From contig JABAKD010000018.1 of the NCBI GenBank assembly GCA_012845835.1, forward strand, positions 3,230,229 to 3,294,228: a stretch of DNA of 64,000 nt, in the 5' to 3' direction. Source of the stretch: Undaria pinnatifida (taxonomy: Eukaryota > Sar > Phaeophyceae > Laminariales > Alariaceae). Positions 43,904-54,782 of this stretch are shown piece by piece; the first letter of the stretch is position 1; every line of letters begins with the position of its first letter. The position numbers and the translations under genes were made by a program. The notes beneath the pieces were generated by a model, which worked only from the letters and a program-made list of their open reading frames with translations, did not search any database and was not told where the DNA came from.

Positions 43904-45358
43904 TTAGCCTACGCATAAATAGCGAAACCAGATAGCGACTCTTGAGCAGCAGCAGGAAAACCACTTTGTTACGGCTAACGTCCAATCTGCTTCATCTGTT
44001 TCCGTCTCTACAAACTCCTCTTCCTCCCGGTCCTTCCGAAAGCCCAAAGCAGGCGGGCACACGGAGACCGAGGCGGGGGAACACACCACGGACACTTCTC
44101 GCAACCTCACCGTGTCCAACTCAAGGAACCGCACTTGGTCCAACGCCCCCGTCCCGGTGGGGTGCTCGTCGCTTTCGTCACAACCGCCCGGGTAAGCTGA
44201 GCTGTCATCCTTCTCCTCAGCGTCCGACGGCGTCCCAAAGCTCAAACTATTCGCCACATTTCCCTCTACGACGGCGTCCGACTTCAAGGTTTCTTGGACG
44301 AGGGAGCACACCGACTCCTGGGCGAGGTGTAACACGGGGTCCAGTTGAGGGAAGCCTTGGTTCGAGCCCCTCCAGGAGGAAGTGTCATCTTCCCCCGCGT
44401 TTGAGTCGGTGCGAGTAATAGAGAGGTCCGTTACTGGACGCTCAACTGGATCGAATGCCGGCCACCAATTTATGTTCAGCTCCCCCGAAGGGTTGGCCGT
44501 GTCGTCGGTTGTTGCGTCTGACTCGGTCCACATTGTCGAGCTATCCGTTTCTGACGACGAGCCTGCCGGATCTAATGCCGCATGCTTTTGGTCCGAACCC
44601 TCCGCGGTAGTCGTGTCCTTATCCCCTTCTTTTGAGACGTTGGAGTTGATCGACGTTGTCTGCGTTTCCGGGGGCGTCCACACCGGATCCAATTCCGGGC
44701 ACCAGATTTTCTCCGACCCCCCTGAGAAGTCGCCCGTACCGTGAATCGCTACGCCTGAATCCCAGCAGTGGCTCGAGCTTCCTCCCTGCGCGTCCGAACC
44801 GGTCCAATCGGTCGAGCTGTTCAACCCTGTCCAGTCGATGGAGTCGCTTCCTGTCGAGATGGGATTCCACGCCCAACGGTCGGGGCCAGGGGAGTGCCCG
44901 GGGTCCGACACCACCGAAGACACGGCCTCCGACGCCGTGGAGGTGGAGGATGCGGGGTTGCTGTCGTCAATGTCCGGCAAGGTTGTGTCATGCGTGCGCC
45001 ACGCGGGCTTCGAATCGGTCGAGGGGGAAGAGGTGGGATTCATGTCCGAAAGGTCCAACGATATGGTGCCCTCGACATTCCCCGTGACAAGGTCGCGGCA
45101 CAGAACGGGGTCAGACTCTAACGGGGTCGACGAGTTCCCAATGTCCTGGGGGGCCGTGCATGTGCTGCCGGCTTTCCACGTGGCAATAACAGAGCAGTCT
45201 GACTCCGGCCATGTGGTAGAGGCTTCTTGAAGGGGTTTGTCCAAAACGCGAGAGATGGCCGCTTCGACCATTTCCATCCTGGCAGCATCGTCTTTCTCCT
45301 GCCAAGGCCAACAGGTGGGGATAACAGAGGGAGAGTAAACCAGCGAGGGAGGGAACAT
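43904..45358 (-). CDS. Module-protein family, copy 3 (best preserved, 484 aa)
   Basis: An uninterrupted 484-codon frame starts at ATG 45358-45356. A later in-frame start, MEMVEAAISRVLD (about 45277), fits the conserved part better, because upstream of PWQEKDDAAR the frame differs among copies. TTGGCAG|G just before that point also resembles a splice acceptor, so the true 5' end is open. The body is rich in Ser, Asp, Thr, Pro and Trp and is built of degenerate ~39-residue modules, for example SEKIWCPELDPVWTPPETQ, with W-x-P-x-x-D-P-V, a variable stretch, then an SDA-x-x-D-D-like acidic patch. DNA-level repeats occur 116-118 bp apart (44448, 44566, 44682). No catalytic motif or signal peptide is seen. 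It ends CCCSRVAIWFRYLCVG and lacks the hydrophobic C-terminus of copy 1. Function unknown. It could be a transposon-encoded protein, but the frame being kept through divergence argues for past selection. Confidence 0.6.
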   Translation of the reverse strand: MFPPSLVYSPSVIPTCWPWQEKDDAARMEMVEAAISRVLDKPLQEASTTWPESDCSVIATWKAGSTCTAPQDIGNSSTPLESDPVLCRDLVTGNVEGTISLDLSDMNPTSSPSTDSKPAWRTHDTTLPDIDDSNPASSTSTASEAVSSVVSDPGHSPGPDRWAWNPISTGSDSIDWTGLNSSTDWTGSDAQGGSSSHCWDSGVAIHGTGDFSGGSEKIWCPELDPVWTPPETQTTSINSNVSKEGDKDTTTAEGSDQKHAALDPAGSSSETDSSTMWTESDATTDDTANPSGELNINWWPAFDPVERPVTDLSITRTDSNAGEDDTSSWRGSNQGFPQLDPVLHLAQESVCSLVQETLKSDAVVEGNVANSLSFGTPSDAEEKDDSSAYPGGCDESDEHPTGTGALDQVRFLELDTVRLREVSVVCSPASVSVCPPALGFRKDREEEEFVETETDEADWTLAVTKWFSCCCSRVAIWFRYLCVG

Positions 45359-45399
45359 GCGAGGGAGCGATTTATGATCCTGATTGATTGGTATGTGTG

Positions 45400-47170
45400 A
45401 AGCAACTGGTTCGTTGTATTACGCGGGGTCATGCGACCAAACGAAAAACCCATACCACTCTCTCAAGAAGGTCTGAACGAATATGTCAGGAGTGAGACGA
45501 CAAAGAACACAGAAGCATCTTTAACGTTTTTCGTTAATTCTTGTTGATGTTAGGGCACCCCTCATCATGTCTAGGTAAACAATGTCCAGTGGGGTGTGAA
45601 CAGTTCGGCTTTGGACTTGCGTCTGGACCGCTCCTATATTTGTCGTAGTAAAGTAGCAAGCGGGTGACGGGCGCGCGAGGTTAGGCGGTTGATTGATTTA
45701 TATTTTTTTGTCCTTGAACGGTTTAGCTGTCTTGCACAACTGTTGGCGTACTTTTCGTGGTAGTCGTTACAGAAACGGCGCGAAGGAGTAAGCTATAAGA
45801 CTGGCGTGTTGAGCCACCGAACACCGGGAACAAGAAATATCAAGCGCCTTCGCGTGCTATGTACCACAGGCGTAAAGCACAGTTATAAACACCCCAATGT
45901 ATGGCATTACATTGCTCGTCGAGTTGCGGGTGTATTGGTTTGACCTGTTAAGCCGTGAACGGATGCCCTTGTTAACTGTAACAAAGGAACTACGCGATAC
46001 TGTTAGAGTACCACTCGTGTGTCACATCGTCATTCGGTAGGCATGATATTATTCATCGAGCTGCACGTTGCTTTTCCCCATCGCCAAGGTTTGAGTGGGG
46101 TAGAGGTCCCAAAGTCTGGAGCCTGACAAAAACGCTGTGCACTCCTGACGTAGCATGTCTCTACTGGGACAGGCAAATATGACATAGAGAGCGAGAGAGA
46201 GAACTAGTACCGTATACGGGGTATAACATAGTATCACATGCCCTACCTTGTGCACTACACCCACACCGACGGTAAGCTATTCAAACATTAAGAATATACA
46301 GCTCACTTTATCGCCCGGGGTACGATGTATAGACTTGCAACATTCTTCATGTTCTACCTCCCAGGAGCATATCTCGCGCTGGATAACAACTATACATTGC
46401 TGGAAGGAGGGAGTGCGTACTGTGTCACCCGGGGTACATTTTTTAGCAGCATTACACACGCTACCTGCAATACTACCGCCGTAGATTATACCACCCGTGA
46501 GATAACAATTTTGTAAATACTAATGATCAGTCACTGTACATCATCCGGAATGTCACTTCCCCTATTTTGTGCGGTTTAAGCTAAACATTTGGTATACCCT
46601 CTACATGCCCACCCCGTGACATGCTTATCAAGGCCGTCTCACCTTTCCTATGGTATTAATTTTTGCTTTCGCGAAAAGTATCACATACCACATGCAGGTA
46701 GTTTTGGAATGGTGACAACAAGCCGATCTACTTGGTATTCCCCAGAATATGGTCTTGAGCCGGATGGTCGTATAAAGGGCACTCACTACCGGAACTAAAT
46801 AAGGGTCCGGAGAAGGCACAGCTGTCGTGCTGTTTACTCAATTTTTTCGCACAACATGGTATAGGCGCAGGGTCCAGAACAGCACAAACGCGGTGGCTAC
46901 TCTCGGCAGTGACTTTGAGCTGGTGAACACCCAGGCCCCATAAGTTGCCCCCATTAGGTAACTTTGATCATGAGTGATTCGGTATGGTCGAGGTTTTACG
47001 TTTCGTTTGTCCCCATGTGCTTCCGGACAAACACGTGCATACAGGTCGACCAAGGAATGGGTTAGGGTGTTAAGATTTGAGCTATTGTTTAGCGTTCTAT
47101 CCAAAGCCCCATCCCGTTGTACGGGAACCCCACGCCGTACACACGAAATGAAAGTTTCCAAGCTGTACAA
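45400..47170. other. Conserved non-coding flank of block B, copy 3
   Basis: Aligns with 37350-39132 and 27400-30200. Contains the ATCGCCCGGGGTACGATG motif (46310) and GGGCACTCACTACCGGAACTAA (46777) shared with copy 2. Short ORFs differ between copies. Confidence 0.5.
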
Positions 47171-47260
47171 TATCATGACGCGTGCTATGATAGAAGTGCA
47201 CCACTTCATTCTTGAGGTTTCTCATTTTGGGAGCTTAAGACCTCTCCCAAAAACTGATGT
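47171..47260 (-). repeat. Dispersed repeat N (inverted), inside block B copy 3
   Basis: Reverse complement of 2544-2635, paralogous to 39133-39211. Confidence 0.65.
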
Positions 47261-49617
47261 TGATAAAAATAAAAGTGCACGTGACTAATACAGGTATATT
47301 TACATGCCTCGCAACAGCGTGGCAAACGGTCAGTACCGTAACCCTTTGGTGACTTCAGGGGGGGGGAAATGTATGGCATGCAAATCGATATTTACTACAG
47401 GAGGACATAACACGACTCAAAAGAGGGTTGAAGTCATCCCACGCAATAGAAAGGGTGCAGCAGAAGTTTCTAAGCTCCTATTATTACCATTGTGAGGTGC
47501 TCAATATCTCAGCCGGAACATGGCTTTGAAGACATTCGCTAGCGCAACTCGAACAGCTTTTGTTTCCGATAGATAGTCCTACACAGCGACATCATCACAC
47601 AAACCGATGGTCCTACACATGAGGAGCTTAACCAGTCCTGATCGTTTGGGCCAATCATTGCAATCCCTACCGTGGGATGAATCATTGATAGACTGTACTA
47701 GGTGGACATGTTTAATAATGCGATGTCAGTACTATCCGGTACATTTTGCGGTGAAGCGTGATGCCCACGCAGCATAGCCCCATGCGTTCGGCTGCGACAT
47801 CACACCACACGGATAAGGAGAAGGCGGAACTTTGTTGTTCGTCGTGTTCATCACTAATCTTCGTTGTTATGCCAAACATACGCGGATGCTATTCCGACCG
47901 TGTTTGCTGATCTCCGTGTTATCGGCAGTCGTTCTTATGCCATGGGGATAATTGATCACGCGCACATACTTTCCGTTGTACCACATAAAACAATAACTAT
48001 ATAAAAGTGCTATCAAGGCAGCACTTTTTTATCGTCTAGCTCATCGCTTAGAATCATTCTGCGGTGCGTGCATAAAACGTAACGTGTACGAATGACGATA
48101 CAGCATCGTCTGCACGGAGCAGCAGAGAGAAGATCCTATTAATAGGTTAGTGGGTAACCAAGGGTGCGTTCAATGAGGTCACACTTAGCGGCTCGGGTCG
48201 GTATCATAGAACAAATGCTTTTCATATTGCTGTTTTTACAACCATGGACAACCGTCTACCGTTTCATACGTATAGTGTTTCACACATACGACTCTATTTT
48301 TCGCAGCAGACAGACCCATGGCCGGTATGATTTGCACGACCTATATATCATGTTGACGGGGGGACGCCATAAGATCTGAAAAAATATAGAGTATTTGCTT
48401 GATTTCGAATGCTGTACTTCTCATATCCTGCGAAAGATACCGTGACGACAAGCAAAATATCTAGATGGTCAAGATCCTGATATGTTGGAGGTGTGTAAAT
48501 TTCGGTTTCACTGCCACAGGACAAGAACAATTGCGTCGATTTTTGAATGAGGTACAGACGCCACGACAACTGAAAAAGCAAATACGTCCACCTTTGAATA
48601 AATGACGGGACGACTCCCCGCGCGGTTCGTAGTCCAAATTGGGGTGTTCTACCAATAATATCTTGCCATGGCCGGGTGACGCCTAAAATGGCCGACTACA
48701 AAGCAAGAGGATGCGCTGCACATTCGTATACAATGGCCGGACCAGTTTAGTGTGTTCTACGTTTGCACGATTGTGATACAAAGGAACTTCATTCTTTGTT
48801 TCGTCCCTAAACATATGGTTCGAAATGGGTTGCTAGCGCTCGTCAAAGTTTACGTACTGCGGGTGTACGTGTGTTAGTTTATTCTCTCACTCTGGAAGAA
48901 CAGCAGCAAGGGTCTATCATGGCGAAACCCGGGGCAAGCTTTTACATACACAATCGGTATTATACCGTACGTACTGGCAGAAACATGATGTAATACAGTA
49001 GTGCCGGGAATACGAAGGTAGTACATACCAGTATACCGGTAGAAGTTTTGGGGAATCGACATGAACAGGAAGCGGAGTGGGATAGGGCGTTGACGAAAAG
49101 AAACAATGTAGAATGTTCGACCAGGCTAAGCTATCCACGCGAGTCTGCCACATTGGTTCACGTACACGAAAGCCGGTGTATACTCGCAGACGAGCTGATG
49201 GAGCAAAGGAGGACCATACAATGAAGAATGTGGAGCAAGGGTGGATAAACGTGCTAGCGACAAGTTTCAACAAACAGGCGGAGGCGAACAAGGTAATACC
49301 GACCAAAATTGAAGCCAAGTGACGCGAAGAAACGCGAAAGCACGCAACACCTCTTTTTACGCGCCAACTTAATGCGGTACACATTATCAAACCGGCAACA
49401 GCGGAACGCGAAGGGGAAAAAAACATGCCGGTGACAGCAGTCCAAGAAGACGGCGCCAGAGCAAACCTAACCAACCAAGGCAAAACCAGGGGCAAAACAA
49501 AAGCACTTTTGTTCACGCCATCAAACCAGGCACGGCCTAATTTTTTTGCGAAAGGGGTATATACCGCGCACACGATCAATGGAGAAGGCTCCGTCCCTAG
49601 TCCACCTTGCCCCTAGG
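47261..49617. other. Right half of block B copy 3; no gene
   Basis: Aligns with 30330-32440, including the ~60-bp minisatellite (47825-48060) and ATGACGATACAGCATCGTCTGCACGG-like sequence (48093). The 220-codon minus frame 48917-49579 is not preserved in copy 1 and has no domain, so I do not call it. Confidence 0.5.
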
Positions 49618-49705
49618 CTGGAGTAGCGCAACTCCAGTACCCGTTACAGGATGTACCGGCTGGGCTACGTATGCCCTACAACAGCTGGGCTCCACCCGAG
49701 CCCAG
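49618..49705. other. Two strong hairpins at the end of block B
   Basis: CTGGAGT/ACTCCAG (49618-49624 with 49631-49637, 6-base loop) and CTGGGCTC/GAGCCCAG (49685-49692 with 49698-49705, 5-base loop) are perfect stems about 50 bases apart. They lie just beyond the end of homology with block copy 1. Role unknown. Confidence 0.6.
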
Positions 49706-49793
49706 ACTGGCGCAATAATGGAACATCAGGTCAACTAAGATATATTTGAAATCAGGATACGGGATTGTTTTCGCAGCTACGGTGTCGCGTATG

Positions 49794-49976
49794 TCAATGA
49801 TGTAGACGCGATGCCTCTCTCACCTTCGCGACTTCCGTCTCGTTGACGGCCACGTCGCTACCCACCGCCAGGTCGTACACGCACATTTTCATGTAAGGCA
49901 CTAGTGACAACTCGAACTTCGAACAACCGCAATCACTTCCGTCCGAAAGAACAAGCTGTTTAAATAACGTCGGCAC
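49794..49976 (-). CDS. Protein-like 60-codon frame, doubtful
   Basis: The minus frame reads TLFKQLVLSDGSDCGCSKFE and then LSLVPYMKMCVYDLAVGSDV, of natural-looking composition in non-repetitive sequence. Upstream (49977-50130) the sense strand is CT-rich, which would suit a promoter or 5' leader. The frame opens at GTG, not ATG; the first ATG is internal. I recognise no family. It may be one exon of a gene or chance. Confidence 0.2.
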   Translation of the reverse strand: MPTLFKQLVLSDGSDCGCSKFELSLVPYMKMCVYDLAVGSDVAVNETEVAKVREASRLHH

Positions 49977-50129
49977 TGGGTGCTGCTGACGACAATCGTG
50001 GTACTCGAGTACTCGTAGCGAGCAGAAGTATACAAAGTAGCGGCGAGAAGTAGCGAGAGAGGGGCAGAGGATGTCGGCGGTAGACAGAGAGGTCTCGTCT
50101 CGAAGCGAAGGGAAATATCACGATACGGG

Positions 50130-51020
50130 GAGCGTTTTCGGACTGAGCTGTGTGGGGTGTTTACGCCGATCTAGGCAGTCGGCATAATGCACGCGGCATG
50201 ATCCCCCTGCGACGGGCTGCGAGCTCAGCGTAGTAGATATCGACGCTCGGCAAGACATGATCTCTGTCATTTTGCCTTGTCTCTTCCAAGCCTCGACTTA
50301 AATCACTATTGCAAGTAACAAAAGACTCATCGCATCAGGGTTGGTCAGAACTTGCGCCGGCGTAGGACAGTAGTTCCGCAGCAAAAATACGTCTTTGGTC
50401 AGGAATGGGCGTGGAGGCACGCCGTGGCATTAACACCCATCCTCTCGGGAGTCAGCATCGAAAGCTTTGGACCACAACCCAGCATCGTGGAGTCTTGACC
50501 CCTCGTGTGGAGGATTTCAAGGTATATTATAGTGAAAATGAGGTGGCACCTTTTAAGGGACAGGGTGAATGACATGACGGTCATGCGTCACGTCAGCAAC
50601 CATTAACCCGGGTGGTGCTGGGATATCATATGAACACAGCAATGTTTCATGTCCCCCGAAATCGTTTACCCCAGAGCGCTATTCAAGTGAAGAGAGCGGG
50701 CGCCGCACCAGCGCCAGCTGATTGATAGGCATATGAACGACCTCAACAGCAGCATTCCTCTCTACTACAGCGTCCTCTCTGTTATGACACAAGCATACCG
50801 GTAGACATTCGGCCTGGTCTTATTCATCGTGGCAAGCACGTCAGGGCCATTTTTTACTTTAAGGTACGCTTTTCAATGACGTGGCGGTCAGTCAAGAAGC
50901 TATAGCAGTATTTTGCTATGACACGTATCTCACGATCTCTGTGCTGCACGACTACCCAAACCTCTACACCGAACTGTACGAAGTAGCGCTCATCGCATCA
51001 TTACTCTGGTACACCTAACA
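50130..51020 (+). other. Unique region with protein-like pieces
   Basis: Non-repetitive sequence. A plus frame ending at TAA near 51018 (about 50877-51018) reads VAVSQEAIAVFCYDTYLTIS and then VLHDYPNLYTELYEVALIAS, and a second (50733-50813) reads MNDLNSSIPLYYSVLSVMTQ. Both look like fragments of protein but are in different frames without clear splice sites. I cannot name a family; a decayed gene is possible. Confidence 0.25.
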
Positions 51021-51254
51021 TAGCTACTTGATGCTGTGTCGACGTTTGTTCGATCGTGGTTCGTGTCTTCTGATGGTGTGGTGTGAAGCTATGGGTTGCG
51101 GCCACCAGTTCCCCCAGTGTAGGTTGTGCCAGGTTCACGGTAGCACCATTAAGTTACCTTCACCACGACCGTGGGTGGCGCTTAACGTCGTCAAAATCAC
51201 ACGCCCAGTTCCCCCCAAAAATGCAATATCAACACCTCCGGGGGTACGTTCCTT

Positions 51255-52005
51255 GACGTCAACGCGATACTCGTGCTTGTTTGGTTGAACGTGCCGCGCA
51301 TCGGTCCCCAGTGGGTTGGAACATACGTTGGAGCGTGGAAATCTGCAATGAGGATTATTTTCGTGGGAATAGAAATGCTCTGTTTCGTTGCAAGATCGTG
51401 CGGAAGCTGGGCAGATCGTCCAACACGCTTGAGTAATCCGCGTTGTGGCCACAATAATATAAAAGAAAAAACTCCTGGCACTTAACATCATGATCCTTTC
51501 CTTGTTCCAGGTCGACTGTTTGAGGCCGTGTTTCCGGTTGCAGCCCGTATTTCGGGTTTCACTAGAGGGCATTAGTCCCCTGGAAATATATCCATTCCCT
51601 CGATCTCCATAGTTTTGCCTTGTCCACTGCACCCGTCTCTATCGCCTATCCGTGGGAGGCATATCACTATACTTCGCACCGTAGTATTACTACATTATTA
51701 ATGCAAACGTTTTGATTGGACATCCATTGCCGTTTTCTTTAACGGCAAATACCTCTGACTTCAGATGTTCGAATTCCAATGTGTGGCGAATCGATACGCG
51801 GTACATTCAATTATCCGTGCTAGAGTTGTTCGTGAGGTCCGATCGGTACAAGCATGTTTTCTTGCCGTACAAGGCTTAACGCTACTCGATTCAACAGCTC
51901 CGGCGAAAACAAATGTGCTTTGCCACAGATACGTCACTACTCGTTCGGGTACCGACATGAATGTTAGCATTCTATCATTGCACATTATCGATCAACGCAC
52001 GGGCA
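51255..52005 (+). repeat. Segmental duplication C, copy 2
   Basis: Diverged copy of 23440-24215, with one ~196-bp satellite monomer at its left edge. The minus frame 51135-51632 (165 codons) is not kept in the other copy. Confidence 0.75.
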
Positions 52006-52089
52006 GGCCTATCACCCGCGCTTAACTAATCCATGCCATGCGAACAGTGCTCGTACTTACCGTTTTCCCGCACGACTCTATTCCATACA

Positions 52090-52250
52090 GCACATTGTCT
52101 ACGTTGTATCCACACTTGTCCAAGCATACGAATTCTATTCTTATCCACTCCTCTTTCCACTCGCTTTGCAGGTTGGGGGTTCAACATATGGTTGATCGGG
52201 GCCTGAAGATGTATTCATCATATATGCTCAACATCCAATTGCCATGCGAA
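52090..52250 (-). repeat. Inverted satellite monomer
   Basis: Reverse complement of about 22700-22830; both contain CGCTTTGCAGGTT on the matching strand followed by GGTTGATCG-like sequence. It shows that satellite units escaped the main array and were inverted. Confidence 0.6.
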
Positions 52251-52432
52251 CAGGACCTGTCCCCACCGCCGTTCCCTGTATACCATTGCTGATACGATGC
52301 ATCTCCCCGTGTCTACCAATTATCGCGTTTCTGTTTTCGGTTAAATCACATTCCACTGCTAGGTGGTTACCCATTGTATCCACATCACTCAGTCGTATTG
52401 ACGACTAAAAAACCTGAAAGCATTACAGTAAA

Positions 52433-52476
52433 CTAGGGTAAGGTGGCCGCCCGCCGTAGGCGGCGGGACGGCCACC
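52433..52476 (-). mobile_element. Helitron-like 3' terminus (hairpin plus CTAG|T)
   Basis: On the minus strand a GC-rich hairpin (52476-52442; arms GGTGGCCG and CCCGCCG, 15 paired bases with one bulged base and a 4-base loop) is followed after TTACC by CTAG and then T. Helitrons end in CTRR, insert between A and T, and carry such a subterminal hairpin close to the 3' end; the 5-base gap here is at the short end of the usual range. The 5' end (TC...) has not been found and no Rep/helicase motif is visible, so a non-autonomous element is the best reading. Confidence 0.55.
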
Positions 52477-53174
52477 CGGAGATACGCCCGAAGAAGGTCA
52501 ATCAATGAATTGAGGATGAGAAGTGCGGGAAATAGAGAGGAGGATGCAGGTTATGTCTATTAAAGGAGGAAGTGACATCGATGATACATCCCCGCGACTT
52601 TGGGCATGACTGAATTGAAACGCGGTGGCCGTATCAGGGGCGATGAATGTGTAATCAGTATAATTTTAGATGAAATATCAATGGAAAGTACGCAGGATGG
52701 GCAGGCGGATGAATGACTCGGAAAGAGACATCGGTGACGCCGCACTGTTGTTTATGTAACGGAGTAAGTGTAATAGCTCCGTGATAAAAATCAATGGTGA
52801 AGAGAGCAAGATGACGGTGAACCCGGTGAAGAAGAAAGCGACGAAGATGATACGGTGATTAATTCGAACACATAATCGAAATCGTGAATGAAAGAATCGG
52901 AAAAGCCCCGAAGATGGAAGGGCAAAAAGCAGCAAATCTCGATTGCTATGCTACAGCGAAAGAAAGCGAAAAAAACATGAAAAGGTCGACCTGGAAATAA
53001 TTACGTAGTGTACACGAAACGTGTGATAGCTTACGAACTCGTTGTAAGTGAAACGACTGAGACGCTGATAGCAGATGACAAACTTCAGGTGAAAATGAGC
53101 CGGAAGAAAGTTGATGGCTAAAGAAGACGATCATCTACGGTATGTGAAACAGAAGCTTAGGTGCGTCGGTAGAA

Positions 53175-53864
53175 TCAATCTTCGTCATCGGAAGACGACT
53201 CGTCGCTGGATGACGAAGCTGCTTCCTCGCCGGATGACGATGCAGAATCCGGCGTGTCCTCGTCGGAAGAGGATGAGGAACTGTCGCTGTCGGTGTCGTC
53301 GGCGATGGATATGATTTCAGGATTAGGTTCAGACGCAACGATGATGTTGGCAGCCCGTTGTGCGGTGTTGATGATTTCGTTCCGGGCATCCAGCGTAAAT
53401 GCTCTTTGTCCTTCGTTGTCTTCTGGACGAAGCGGGGGTAATTCCCAGAACTGAGATATGGAGGTGGACACGTTAGGACTGCGCACGTATGTTGATGTTA
53501 GACGGGCGCCCTCGCCGCTCCTTCCATCACGTGAATTTCTGCGACAATTGAGTGTTTCGTTACTCCTCGCGCGTCGAAGTCGCCTTTGTTCGTTGCGTCG
53601 GTTCTGTTGAGCTTTCGAGTATTGTCGTGTTGACGGCATCGGAATGGGCAGTAGAGGTTTGGCGGGGTGCCGCGTATGATTGCGGCGGAAATGTAGATGC
53701 GTAGATGCGTAGTGTAGATGCGGGTAAACATAATATGCGGCGGAATTTTGATTGGCGAGGTTGTCTGCAGAAAATCCGCATATTTGCTCGTATGCGGCAG
53801 CGGGCATGGGGCATCTCAATGCTGTAATCTGCAGTGGGCATGGCCAATCGTAACTACTTGACAT
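53175..53864 (-). CDS. Hypothetical protein, basic region plus acidic serine tail
   Basis: The frame is open from a GTG at 53999. The first ATG is at 53864 (229 aa), and another at 53639 (154 aa) begins MPSTRQYSKAQQNRRNEQRR. That second start precedes a strongly basic segment reaching RRLRRARSNETLNCRR. A middle part holds ISQFWELPPLRPEDNEGQ and NEIINTAQRAANIIVASE. The last ~45 residues are Ser/Asp/Glu-rich, ending SSSSDESSSDDED before TGA. Basic N-terminus plus acidic tail suggests a nuclear protein, but no family is recognised. It lies 0.7 kb upstream, on the same strand, of a Helitron-like 3' end and may be cargo or a remnant of its own protein. A short GTAGATGCG repeat (53693-53727) lies within the first third. 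Confidence 0.45.
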   Translation of the reverse strand: MSSSYDWPCPLQITALRCPMPAAAYEQICGFSADNLANQNSAAYYVYPHLHYASTHLHFRRNHTRHPAKPLLPIPMPSTRQYSKAQQNRRNEQRRLRRARSNETLNCRRNSRDGRSGEGARLTSTYVRSPNVSTSISQFWELPPLRPEDNEGQRAFTLDARNEIINTAQRAANIIVASEPNPEIISIADDTDSDSSSSSSDEDTPDSASSSGEEAASSSSDESSSDDED

Positions 53865-54239
53865 GTTGTGACGACGTTTGATGAATGCATAAATAGGGTG
53901 GCGGTGTTTGTGTTGTGTAATGTCACGTCCATGCGCGTCGAAGCATGCACAACGAGTACAGAGATACAGAGTGGTGCCGAGGATGTTGGGCAGCACCACA
54001 GCGGCTGAGGTCTACTCATTTGAAGGTGTTCATGTCGGTGGCATATAACGAGCAACGCGTCATTGCATTCGTAGGTGCCATAAAGTGCACGTGATGAATG
54101 CACTCGCGTGGTTTCAAGTCGTGAAATGGACTATTGGGCGAGAGAGGCCAACAAATATCAAAACATGATTTTTTCTAACCTCGCATGAACCGGATGCATT
54201 CATTAATCAAGATGTGGGAGCCATTAGCTGAATCGTGAT

Positions 54240-54263
54240 ATTATATACTCCGGAGTATATAAT
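54240..54263. repeat. 24-bp perfect palindrome
   Basis: ATTATATACTCC followed immediately by its reverse complement. It has no loop and could form a cruciform or act as a dyad binding site. It lies between the two ORF-bearing parts of the 3.7-kb extra segment. Confidence 0.85.
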
Positions 54264-54782
54264 GTATTTTCCTTTACTGCGATGTTTGACAAAATACGGT
54301 CGTGAACAACGACTACCGAACTGAAGTAAAATAGGGGGGGTCGGCATTCACTTCGAGTACCGCGGGACGATAGAGGACGGTATCTTTCCCACTGCACGCT
54401 GCGTGCTATCTGGCCCGCCACACCCTAAGTGGCCCATCTCCCTTGGGAAAGACAGGAGTTAAGCACAAAGGTGGCACCATAAGTCCCCCCTCATGGTTAC
54501 GGAAACCAACTCACAGGAACGAAATCAGAGCACCCCTCGTACCTCCAATCATGATGACACCAGGGAGAGGTGTACACATCACAAACAGAATCCTTCAGAA
54601 CATTGTTATCTCACCACGGATCGGCATCGGAGCGCGTATTTCATACCGCATGATGGCATGGGAGCGCCTTTTGCATACTAAACGATAGAATCATTGCACA
54701 CTAGACTATATACGCGACGCGCATGCAGAAGAGTGCGGCTTATACCCGCTAACTTGTGCGCGATTGCCGGTTTAAGGAAAAC

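Larger units (their letters stand above)
42440..49350. repeat. Large duplicated block B, copy 3 (~6.9 kb)
   Basis: Aligns with 24811-32440 over its whole length and with 34581-39215 over its left half. It contains the most intact gene of the family. It is distinguished by the MITE inserted at 42770, which cleanly interrupts sequence continuous in copy 2 (near 34940). Confidence 0.88.

Noticed and set aside
48917-49579. 220-codon minus-strand ORF
   Set aside because: The paralogous stretch of block B copy 1 (about 31980-32440) does not keep the frame, and no domain is visible.
54424-54475. 5S rRNA-like phrase (CCCATCTCCC ... AGGAGTTAAGC)
   Set aside because: Only the short AGTTAAGC box and scattered bases agree; the stems of 5S rRNA cannot be formed from the flanks.
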